Positions 1 to 6,908 of a DNA stretch of 64,000 nt are shown here, piece by piece (position 1 is the stretch's first letter; every line of letters begins with the position of its first letter). This DNA comes from Mucilaginibacter geliditolerans (GTDB lineage: Bacteria; Bacteroidota; Bacteroidia; Sphingobacteriales; Sphingobacteriaceae). A model generated the notes under the pieces. The model was not told the DNA's origin, searched no databases, and saw nothing but the letters and a program-made list of their open reading frames with translations. Made by a program: the position numbers and the translations under genes. The stretch is taken from assembly GCF_014200495.1 (NCBI RefSeq), contig NZ_JACHBY010000001.1, positions 1,178,001 to 1,242,000 on the forward strand. Direction: 5' to 3'.

Positions 1-318
1 GGGATTGTAGGTAGTATCCTGCTGATAAGCATAAGCATCACCGGCACTGTTATCCAACGCCGTTTCATCCAGGTCAGTTACAATTGCCATCGGTTTGGCG
101 CCTTTATAAATCGCTGCTATGGAATCAATACGGTAACGGGCCAGGTTATAAGCCTGTAAACATAGTGCCCTGTATTCGCCTGCCTTTTGCTGATACAACA
201 AGGCCAGCAATGATTCCTGATCTGCGTTTTTCTTTTCAATGGTTAGCTTCGCCGAACGGAGCGCTAACAGCAGGCTGGCTACAATAACCACTCCTGCCAC
301 GGTCAACAGTTTTTTCAT
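1..318 (-). CDS. HAD superfamily acid phosphatase, lipoprotein e(P4)/class B-C type, N-terminal part
   Basis: Only the first 106 codons lie in the window; the gene runs off the left edge. The protein starts with a hydrophobic segment (residues 3-20), so it is exported or membrane-tethered. At about residues 82-93 it has IVTDLDETALDN, the DxDxT nucleophile motif of HAD phosphatases in the form used by e(P4)/OlpA enzymes. These act in the periplasm or on the outer membrane and remove phosphate from nucleotides such as NMN. No lipobox cysteine is evident near the N-terminus, so lipidation is uncertain. It looks like ordinary chromosomal sequence next to the island that begins near 0.9 kb. Confidence 0.82.
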   Translation of the reverse strand, partial: MKKLLTVAGVVIVASLLLALRSAKLTIEKKNADQESLLALLYQQKAGEYRALCLQAYNLARYRIDSIAAIYKGAKPMAIVTDLDETALDNSAGDAYAYQQDTTYNP

Positions 319-871
319 AAATGTTATAAGCGTTTGGGTGAGGTAACCATTTTATTAAAAGTCGGTTACCTATGTAATATTAAAATATTTTTGTCAAATA
401 GTAAAATAAATCAAAAACTTAAATTATGAATTTACCCTGCTCCGTAAAACATCAAAAAACCGAATTCTTCAATTATGTCGTTTTCTCGGGAAAGACAATA
501 AATCTCGATATTTGTTCCTTATCACCGCACAATCCAAAAAAAACGTCCCTCAATTTCTTGAGAGGCAAAAAAAACCGAGTCAATTATGGTTCAAATAACG
601 AACAGATTTATCACTAATTTACAAGCAATTGCCTGTATTTCGAGCAACCGCAAATAGTATAAATATCGAACCAGGAAATTTTCGGTTATCCAATTAAGCG
701 ATAGACAGGAAAAATTATTTGGAGCTACTTGATTAACAATTCAGGTAAAAACAAGAATATTGAAACCTTTTTACACGAACACCATCACATTTTTGCGATC
801 TCTGAGCCACTGGATTGGAAGAGTAAATGGGGTTTTTCCCGAATACCGGATCGTTGCTTAGCGAAGGTGGC
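319..871. other. Gene-free AT-rich stretch at the left border of the defence island
   Basis: This 550-base stretch separates the phosphatase gene from the TIR operon end. Short open frames at 426-617 and 729-944 show no recognisable protein features and are judged non-coding; the second also overlaps a real gene on the other strand. A weak hairpin is visible near 550-566 (CCTC...GAGG with a purine-rich 3' flank). The phosphatase promoter should lie at about 320-400. The island's left junction probably falls here, but I see no clear attachment-site repeat. Confidence 0.4.
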
Positions 872-1549
872 TCAATTCAAATATCTATTCAGCGAATCAA
901 CCGAGGATTGCAGCTGCGACTTTATTTTCCCTTGTAATATTTGATCGTAGCTCACGGTTTCCATTGTTAAAATATCCACCGTTAAACAATAACGGGGATC
1001 GACACTGTACTGTTTTTCATAAACATTCGACAAATAATTGAATTGTGCCTCAGCATATAGTCCCAAATCTTCTTTACTGAATCTTTCGAGCCAGGCAACA
1101 AACCAAATTGCTCCTACTTTGGTGGCGTTGCTTTTACCAAAAGTAAAAACGTGATGCGGGAGGATTTGTAATGGTACATTATCTATTGTTAAAAGCTCTT
1201 TTGATTTAGTCAGAAATTTCAGTTCGCCCTCAGGACGCAAATTTGAAAAATCGAATTTCACGTAATTGTGCAATATGTCTAGGTTCCTTTCGTACATTTT
1301 CTTTGTCAGTACATTAGTGGTTGATTGGTATACACTCACTACGGCCTCGATTTTTTCAGTTATTCTAGCACTATCATTGTCCTTAAAAGCATTACTTAGC
1401 CCACTCGTGCTTCTTTTCCAATAGTCCCCCCCGCCTTCGACTGGCGCAGCCACCTTTAGAACTTTAAGCTGGTTTGCAAAGTTGGCCTGTCTTTTTTCCG
1501 AGAGCCTTCTGAACTCCACTAATTTCTTCAATGCTAATTTATTTATCAT
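872..1549 (-). CDS. Unidentified 225-residue protein at the 3' end of the TIR operon
   Basis: I do not recognise the family. The N-terminal 30 residues are basic and helical (KLALKKLVEFRRLSEKRQ). The middle has a long helical stretch, and the C-terminal half has an aromatic-rich segment (LPHHVFTFGKS, then IWFVAWLERF) around residues 129-157. There is no signal peptide and no strong membrane segment. It follows the TIR genes on the same strand after a gap of about 190 bases, so it may belong to the same transcription unit or have its own promoter at 1550-1740. Position alone makes it a candidate effector, regulator or accessory part; this is inference. The coding frame is open throughout and AT-rich like its neighbours. 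Confidence 0.65.
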   Translation of the reverse strand: MINKLALKKLVEFRRLSEKRQANFANQLKVLKVAAPVEGGGDYWKRSTSGLSNAFKDNDSARITEKIEAVVSVYQSTTNVLTKKMYERNLDILHNYVKFDFSNLRPEGELKFLTKSKELLTIDNVPLQILPHHVFTFGKSNATKVGAIWFVAWLERFSKEDLGLYAEAQFNYLSNVYEKQYSVDPRYCLTVDILTMETVSYDQILQGKIKSQLQSSVDSLNRYLN

Positions 1550-1740
1550 TATTCCTAAATAACTTATAGTTAACGACTTAAACTAATTAAAAATACAAAA
1601 AATAACTCAGACTTTTTTTGGAATTTTACTGACATTGTCTTAATTGCTAACACTATTAGCACAAAAAACCACTTGTTATATCTTTACAATGTTGAACCAT
1701 CAACTATCTCGCCTTTTGTTTCCTGTGAAAAATATGCAAA

Positions 1741-2361
1741 CTATCTTCCTGCTTGTTCCGCGGCCTCTTCCACCCACAAACAATAATTTTTATAGCCATC
1801 GTCGTTGGTCCAACAATAGGATTCGAAATATTCAGAAAACCTGTAAAATTTGCCAAAATCATTACTAAACCAACCGCTTTCAAAATAAAGCGTATTCGAT
1901 TTTTTATTATTGATCTCTGGTAAATCACCATAGACGTACCACTCACCTTTAATTAGTTCATAAAAATTGATTTTGCGGCCGTCATTAGAAATTTCAAACG
2001 CAAGTCTGTCGAGCGGATTTAAGCCTTTTACGGCAATACAACGGTTTTTATCTCTGATTCTATTAATGTGCACACCCAAAATACCTTTGCCCTGTTCAAA
2101 GCTTTTGATTATTTCATATTTTACCCACCGTCTATGAGCAGTGTCTGCACCAATTAGTACAGCAGTTACAGAAGTGCCTTGTAAGCCATATTCTATTAAC
2201 CTTTTTAGTTTAGCAGGGCTATTTGTACGTTCATCTTCCCAAATTGAAGCGTCATAAAATGTTTGGTCGTCATTGTGATGAAGCCAACTGTTGCGAACGA
2301 CATTTACTCTGAAATTTTTAACATCTTCATACGAAAAACTAAAAAAAGAATACCGCGGCAT
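1741..2361 (-). CDS. ThsB-like TIR protein (MTH538/DUF1863 type)
   Basis: The N-terminus (SFFSFSYEDVKNFRVNVVRNSW in pattern) is that of ThsB, the TIR protein of Thoeris anti-phage systems. ThsB consumes NAD+ to make a cyclic ADP-ribose signal. The likely catalytic glutamate is E83 in WVKYEI, after the GADTAHRRW loop; both are typical of the family. Residues 1-125 form the TIR-like fold. The remaining 80 residues are a tryptophan- and tyrosine-rich tail (YWTND, YCLWVEE) that the shorter paralogue at 5494 lacks. The start lies 5 bases after the stop of the preceding TIR gene, so the two are almost certainly co-transcribed. No ThsA gene (Sir2-SLOG or TM-macro) is recognisable nearby. Confidence 0.82.
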   Translation of the reverse strand: MPRYSFFSFSYEDVKNFRVNVVRNSWLHHNDDQTFYDASIWEDERTNSPAKLKRLIEYGLQGTSVTAVLIGADTAHRRWVKYEIIKSFEQGKGILGVHINRIRDKNRCIAVKGLNPLDRLAFEISNDGRKINFYELIKGEWYVYGDLPEINNKKSNTLYFESGWFSNDFGKFYRFSEYFESYCWTNDDGYKNYCLWVEEAAEQAGR

Positions 2362-2366
2362 ATAAG

Positions 2367-3026
2367 TTATCTAAGTGTTTTGACTATGGTATAGTTGATG
2401 ATATTGCTATTAATACTTGTTGCGATATCCAAATTTGCGTCAATTGCAGTTATAAAGTCCCCCCATTTAACATTATGGATATAAGAGTGTCGGCCATAAA
2501 ATATAGTATTTCCGTTGCAATCTTTTGTATCTGGGGCCTTCATATTGAACATATTTTCTCTGATAATATTAAATAAAAAGGGAGTATTATAAGAGGTACT
2601 TCCACAGGCTACATTTTGAGTAATATAGTATTCATAGCTACCATACTCGTCAGGGAGCACCACGGCCAAAACTGCATTTGTAAGGCTGGTTCTGCCATCT
2701 CTGCTATGTTCTTTTAGGGAATACGATATTTCCCAGGGCATCCACTGATCTTTCTCATTCAAATAAAGCGATTTCATATTCTTAGAGATTAGTACAATGG
2801 TAATACTACTATCGTAAATTTTATCACGAAGTCTCGATGCTATTGCTTCATCCTCAAAATCTGCTAATGACTGCCCGTCTTGTTCTCCTTTATTAATATG
2901 ATCCCCGGCATCGATTAATGTTTGAAGTTTATCAACGTAATCCCTGACCTTTGTGCCATATTTATTGTCTAATGCGAGTACACCTGTATCCCCATACTTA
3001 TATGAAATAAAAATTTTGCGTCCCAT
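2367..3026 (-). CDS. TIR-domain protein with long insert
   Basis: The first strand is KIFISYKYGD, the opening of bacterial TIR domains. A second core segment, SSITIVLISKNM, is followed by WMPWEI with the expected catalytic glutamate at E99. Between them is a roughly 50-residue insert rich in charged residues (residues 18-65), longer than in plain TIR domains. The C-terminal 90 residues contain YYITQNV and NTIFYGRHSYIHNVKW, which I cannot assign. An NADase or cyclase activity is expected from the family and is not shown here. It lies between the SLOG gene (19-base gap) and the ThsB-like gene (5-base gap) in one operon. Confidence 0.8.
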   Translation of the reverse strand: MGRKIFISYKYGDTGVLALDNKYGTKVRDYVDKLQTLIDAGDHINKGEQDGQSLADFEDEAIASRLRDKIYDSSITIVLISKNMKSLYLNEKDQWMPWEISYSLKEHSRDGRTSLTNAVLAVVLPDEYGSYEYYITQNVACGSTSYNTPFLFNIIRENMFNMKAPDTKDCNGNTIFYGRHSYIHNVKWGDFITAIDANLDIATSINSNIINYTIVKTLR

Positions 3027-3045
3027 TTTCTATGATAAGTTTGTT

Positions 3046-3642
3046 TTATAAATCAATTAGATCATTAAGAAGTTCCCTGAATAAATCCATATATGCATAG
3101 TTTTTGAGTACGCTTTCATTGGGTTTAGGATTCATATCCTCATATATTATTTTAGCGGCGGCGCCAGTGCTTGCAATGGGTAATAGTTGACCTTTCGGAT
3201 GAAACTTCTTAAAAAGCTCATACTCAAGCAACACACCCTCCATTCCACCAATAAATATGCCCGCTACAAAATCATTGTTTTTGATCATTGCATTTCTCAT
3301 ATCTATTAAACTATTGTCAAGATTGTCTCGTTCAGGGATTAGTTCAATGTTCTCAAAAGCAAAATTATCCTCAGGAAATTTATCCTTAAAAAAGTTCGAT
3401 TGATATAATGTAACGTGCATTTTTAAATCAGCATTCAACTGTTCCATTACAAACCTGATCAGGGGTGTTATAGCGGGATGCCCACCCCAAACTAATATTG
3501 CTTTTGGAATAACAACTGTCGCAAGAGCCCGAACAGCATCTCTGATCGCAACAATATCCGCTGTATCGTAAAATCTTCGGTCCCTATCAGGGAAAGGTAT
3601 GCTTGCAGAAAGAAATACCTTTTTTAAATTTTCTTTAGCCAT
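3046..3642 (-). CDS. Stand-alone SLOG-fold protein (LD_cluster3-like)
   Basis: The protein starts with KVFLSASIPFPDRDRRF, then AIRDAVRAL, VWGGHPAITP (residues 51-60) and IFIGGMEGVLLEYELF (residues 129-144). I recognise this pattern as the SLOG cluster-3 family, Rossmann-like domains predicted to bind nucleotides or nucleotide-derived ligands. The C-terminal domain of the Thoeris effector ThsA is also a SLOG and senses the TIR product. That relation makes this a candidate receptor for a TIR-made signal, which is inference. Unlike ThsA it carries no effector domain, so it may act through a partner. Its start codon overlaps the end of the upstream TIR gene by 19 bases, implying translational coupling. 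Confidence 0.72.
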   Translation of the reverse strand: MAKENLKKVFLSASIPFPDRDRRFYDTADIVAIRDAVRALATVVIPKAILVWGGHPAITPLIRFVMEQLNADLKMHVTLYQSNFFKDKFPEDNFAFENIELIPERDNLDNSLIDMRNAMIKNNDFVAGIFIGGMEGVLLEYELFKKFHPKGQLLPIASTGAAAKIIYEDMNPKPNESVLKNYAYMDLFRELLNDLIDL

Positions 3643-4796
3643 TGTTCAACTTCTATTATTTTAATGGTTTTAATGGGAAGATAGCTGTCAAGCCAGGATA
3701 AATGTTCAATCCATTTTTTTCGGATATTCCGGTGATCATACAACAAATAAGCCTCAGCAACATCTTTAGATTTAATACGTTTTACTAATTCTTCAGATTG
3801 GTTATAGGTAAATGCTTGTGGTACGCCAACTGTAGGGATAATAACAAGTTCTTTGCCATCCGTACGTTTCATAGTTATGAACTTTTCTGGTTGCAAATCT
3901 ACGGATATGCTCAAACTCCTTGCAGCTTTAACAAATTCTGTGATAATATTATCCTGTCTTGCAGCCAAACTTCTGGCCCTTAAAGATTCAGCTTTATTCA
4001 CGATGTCTTTGATGATATTATCCACTAAAAAGCTTTTAAAGTCAGTAAAGTGCCCGTTTTCGAAATCTATTTCTTTTAGTTGATAAGGGATACTTAATTC
4101 GGCCTCTCTTTCGAGCGTATGTTTGGGCCAGATCAATTGTAAAATCCCAATGGACATAGCATTCGCTTGGGCTAATTCCTGTTTTGTCCAGTTACTTTTC
4201 AAAAAACCGGGTGTGTTGAGTAAGACCACAATATCGGTATCTGCAAGCCTATGCCACAATTCTTCCTGGAATACCTCACCTGGCCTGATGCTATGTGTAT
4301 CTAAGAATACATCAAACCCTGCCCTTTCGAGTTTCTCAAAAAGTTGGATAGCAACTGAGGTAGATTCATCTCGTTTATAACTGATGAATAGCCTCCTGGA
4401 TAATCTTAATAACCCCAATCCTTCCAAGACGGTGCTCACCATTGCTTCTATATCCTCCGCCGATGCTAATTGGAATCCGTTAATATTCCTTAATTCTTCC
4501 GGTATCGATTGAGCAAATTCCTCTAAATTCGCTACAACAGGCAAGATCAAGGTAGCATCATCAATCAATCTTTTTACGATTCCTAAATCAGTAAAATTTC
4601 CGTCTGCATTTCCAAAATACAAACAAAATGCGGGAGCATTCGCTATGTAGGTGTCATGAAAGTTTTTAGGATCAAGAATTACTGTAGCACTTTCACTAAT
4701 TCCTAATTCAGAAATGTGACGAAAAAAAACCTGCTTGATTTCGTTTAGTAAAGGACTGTTGCTACCTATAAATATGAGTTGATATTTTGTATTCAT
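3624..4796 (-). CDS. Three-part protein with central TIR domain
   Basis: Residues 1-130 form an alpha/beta domain that looks like a pseudo-receiver (LIFIGSNSPLLNEI, then LPVVANLEEF). Residues 135-260 are a clear TIR domain: RRLFISYKRDES, VFLDTHSIRPGE and SNWTKQELAQA, with the expected catalytic glutamate at E207. Residues 275-390 form a further basic domain ending in IIEVEQWLKKI, perhaps a ligand- or protein-binding part. At 390 residues this is the largest TIR protein of the cluster. It overlaps the SLOG gene by 19 bases, so the two are probably made in fixed ratio and may form a complex. The domain borders are estimates from sequence patterns. Confidence 0.8.
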   Translation of the reverse strand: MNTKYQLIFIGSNSPLLNEIKQVFFRHISELGISESATVILDPKNFHDTYIANAPAFCLYFGNADGNFTDLGIVKRLIDDATLILPVVANLEEFAQSIPEELRNINGFQLASAEDIEAMVSTVLEGLGLLRLSRRLFISYKRDESTSVAIQLFEKLERAGFDVFLDTHSIRPGEVFQEELWHRLADTDIVVLLNTPGFLKSNWTKQELAQANAMSIGILQLIWPKHTLEREAELSIPYQLKEIDFENGHFTDFKSFLVDNIIKDIVNKAESLRARSLAARQDNIITEFVKAARSLSISVDLQPEKFITMKRTDGKELVIIPTVGVPQAFTYNQSEELVKRIKSKDVAEAYLLYDHRNIRKKWIEHLSWLDSYLPIKTIKIIEVEQWLKKI

Positions 4797-4821
4797 CTTA
4801 ATTCTTTTTTAACATCAATAA

Positions 4822-5415
4822 TTACTTGGAATTTAACCATTTGCCCAAGGGAGTAATTATTCTCACATTGTTCTTATTGACAGGTTTTGATATATAGTAT
4901 CCGGCAGGAATTTGTCTGCCATCTTGATATTGCCCGAAACCATTTTCATAATCAATCTGAGGATAAATCTGTAAATATTCATTGCCTTTATACTGATAAT
5001 CATACTCCCCTTTTTCTTTAATTGGTAGCAATGCAATATTCTCCATAAATTTATAGGTGTCCCCGATACCTAACTCCCAATTACACCAGTAAGATTCTAT
5101 GGCCTTTTCAGTTGCCATTAAAATAAACTTATCACAGAACTTGATTACTTCTTTAATTCTAACTGCAGTATCTCCGCAGGTTTGATCCGGTAATTTATTA
5201 TCCATGCTATCGATATAGATTTTTGCCCCAATATTTTCTAGCTCCCCGATTACACCTCTCAGGTCAGCTAAATCGTCGTGCTTATGACTTAAAAACACCG
5301 TGGGTTTTGTCTTTGATTCCGTTTTAGCACTGAAGTTCCGCACTTCTCTCAAAGATAGATTGATAGAACTTTCGTTTACAGGGCGGCTACTAAAGTGACC
5401 TCTTTCAAATATCAT
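4822..5415 (-). CDS. TIR-domain protein (TIR_2 type)
   Basis: After a roughly 38-residue basic leader, the protein has TVFLSHKHDD (residues 39-48), KIYIDSMDNKLPD, KFILMATEKAI and YWCNWELGIGD, with catalytic glutamate E114. It ends with a short C-terminal part (GKWLNSK). It is clearly paralogous to the TIR protein at 6075: both share the leader, the FLSH motif, the NWELG glutamate motif and a tail with YLxIYPxxD and a YYIxxP segment. A 25-base gap separates it from the next gene of the operon. Expected activity is NAD+ cleavage or cyclisation, from the family only. Confidence 0.82.
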   Translation of the reverse strand: MIFERGHFSSRPVNESSINLSLREVRNFSAKTESKTKPTVFLSHKHDDLADLRGVIGELENIGAKIYIDSMDNKLPDQTCGDTAVRIKEVIKFCDKFILMATEKAIESYWCNWELGIGDTYKFMENIALLPIKEKGEYDYQYKGNEYLQIYPQIDYENGFGQYQDGRQIPAGYYISKPVNKNNVRIITPLGKWLNSK

Positions 5416-5493
5416 GGCAAATAGTTTTATATAATGGTGACATTAACTGCATTTTCAAAGACGCTTTATTTATTAAGTATAAACTTTAAAACA

Positions 5494-5976
5494 TCAATAA
5501 TTTTTTCGGATTTTAATGGCATCATCGATAAGATCCGCGATATTTTCGCTGATGTTATTATAGGCATCTGGGCCGGGGTCGTAACACTTGACGATCTCCG
5601 ATAACTTTTTAGTGCCTACTGTAAATTGCTCAAAGGGATTTTTACCTTTACTACACTTTCCATTGCGCGGGCAGTTAATGTTATGAATATAGATGCCCAA
5701 GAGACCTTTGCCTTGTTCCCAGGCTTGCTTTATTTCATACTTTACGAATTTTCGAGAGGCGGTGTCCGCACCAACAAGTACAATCACACAATCTTTATTT
5801 TTTATATTATCCCTAATCCATTTTTCGATTGCCGCATCTCCCGAACGTTGTAAGGTTTCCCATTCATTGGGTTTTACAGGTTCATTGCCTTCGATTACGC
5901 CTATGTTACGTATTTGCTGCACCCTCATTACATCATTATCGAAATGAAAGCTATAGAATATTAGTTTTTTCGCCAT
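5494..5976 (-). CDS. Short ThsB-like TIR protein (MTH538/DUF1863 type)
   Basis: At 160 residues this is the minimal ThsB-type TIR. LIFYSFHFDND opens the fold, VIVLVGADTASRKFVKYEI carries the likely catalytic glutamate E81, and WEQGKGLLGIYIHNI follows. The same GADTAxRxxVKYEI and EQGKGxLG motifs occur in the protein at 1741, so the two are paralogues that have diverged elsewhere. It lies between the two TIR_2 proteins (4822 and 6075), giving an alternating TIR_2/ThsB-type order. The gaps of 78 and 98 bases to the neighbours contain no obvious terminator. Confidence 0.83.
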   Translation of the reverse strand: MAKKLIFYSFHFDNDVMRVQQIRNIGVIEGNEPVKPNEWETLQRSGDAAIEKWIRDNIKNKDCVIVLVGADTASRKFVKYEIKQAWEQGKGLLGIYIHNINCPRNGKCSKGKNPFEQFTVGTKKLSEIVKCYDPGPDAYNNISENIADLIDDAIKIRKNY

Positions 5977-6074
5977 GTTTATGATTTTATTTTTTTAACA
6001 ATTCGATGAACTGCTTCATCAGATATTGTGGATTTAATTTGCAGTTTCTTAAGCATTCATGTTCAACTTTTATC

Positions 6075-6641
6075 TTAGCGGGTTAGCCATGTTTTTAAGG
6101 AAACTTTTGTACCATCCGGATTGATTATATAATATACATCCTCCATTCGCCTGTTATAAACATTGTATTCGCTTGTCTTATCCAACTTGGGATAAATCAG
6201 TAGGTACTCGGCATCTTTCCATTGACCGGTATAATCCTCTGTTGGAAAAATCGCGATATTGTCCATGTATTTTTGGGCATCGCCATAGCCGAGTTCCCAA
6301 TTGACCCAGTTGGATTTTATAGCTGATGGAGAAGCCAGCAGGATGAACCGATCATGCTTTTTAATATTCTCTTTAAGCTTACTAGCTGTTAACGCATTAG
6401 TTATGGCTGGCATAGTCTCATCCTTCCAGTCAATATATATATTGACTCCGATGGATTTCAATAGTACTATTGCTGGTTCTAATACATCCTTATCGCTATG
6501 ACTGTGTGATAGAAATATGGTTTTCAGAGCCTTCCCTTTTGCCTCATTGAGACCAAAGCTTTTTGTCATATAAGCACTACGCGTTGTATAGCTTAAGTTC
6601 GAGGAAAATGTTTTTAATTCCTGTTTTGTAATAATTGCCAT
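6075..6641 (-). CDS. TIR-domain protein (TIR_2 type), first TIR gene of the operon
   Basis: The 188-residue protein has a 40-residue leader, then TIFLSHSHSDKDVL (residues 41-54), NIYIDWKDETMP, RFILLASPSAIKSNW and NWELGYGD with catalytic glutamate E116. The C-terminal part (YLLIYPKLD, VYYIINPDG, SLKTWLTR) matches the TIR protein at 4822, showing a gene duplication within the cluster. It is the first TIR gene after the ATPase-TPR gene, with 267 bases between them that hold a possible structured RNA. Operon membership with the ATPase is inferred from strand and order. Confidence 0.83.
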   Translation of the reverse strand: MAIITKQELKTFSSNLSYTTRSAYMTKSFGLNEAKGKALKTIFLSHSHSDKDVLEPAIVLLKSIGVNIYIDWKDETMPAITNALTASKLKENIKKHDRFILLASPSAIKSNWVNWELGYGDAQKYMDNIAIFPTEDYTGQWKDAEYLLIYPKLDKTSEYNVYNRRMEDVYYIINPDGTKVSLKTWLTR

Positions 6642-6908
6642 AATGTCAATTCCTTTCTTTTTAATTCAATTCGATGGCCACACCGAAATAATATTTATCC
6701 AGCATAAATTGTCTCAGCATTTGTTAAATCGGCGCTTGTAATTCCGGATATGACCATAGAATAAAAAAGAATTTATACGTTTGGCTAAAACAAGCCTGAA
6801 TATCGCCGGGGTGCTTAACCCCGGTCTGCGCCTTCCCAAGCTCAAAATATCAGGTCTGAAAGAGGAGATTTATCAAAGCCTCCTTTTGTTATTAATGGTG
6901 TTAAGCGA
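6642..6908 (-). other. Spacer with nested inverted repeats inside the TIR operon
   Basis: The gap between the ATPase-TPR gene and the first TIR gene has no gene on the minus strand. It holds CCGGGGT (806-812) paired with ACCCCGG (818-824), enclosed by CCTGAATAT (6795-6803) facing ATATCAGG (6847-6854), with offsets within this window as given. No T-tract follows on the minus strand, so this is not a typical terminator. It could be a structured leader for the TIR genes, an attenuator or a processing site. The outer stem has one unpaired base. Confidence 0.4.

Noticed and set aside
426..944. Short plus-strand open frames at 426-617 and 729-944
   Set aside because: No domain-like order or family pattern; the second overlaps the real minus-strand gene at 872. 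Judged chance frames in AT-rich DNA.
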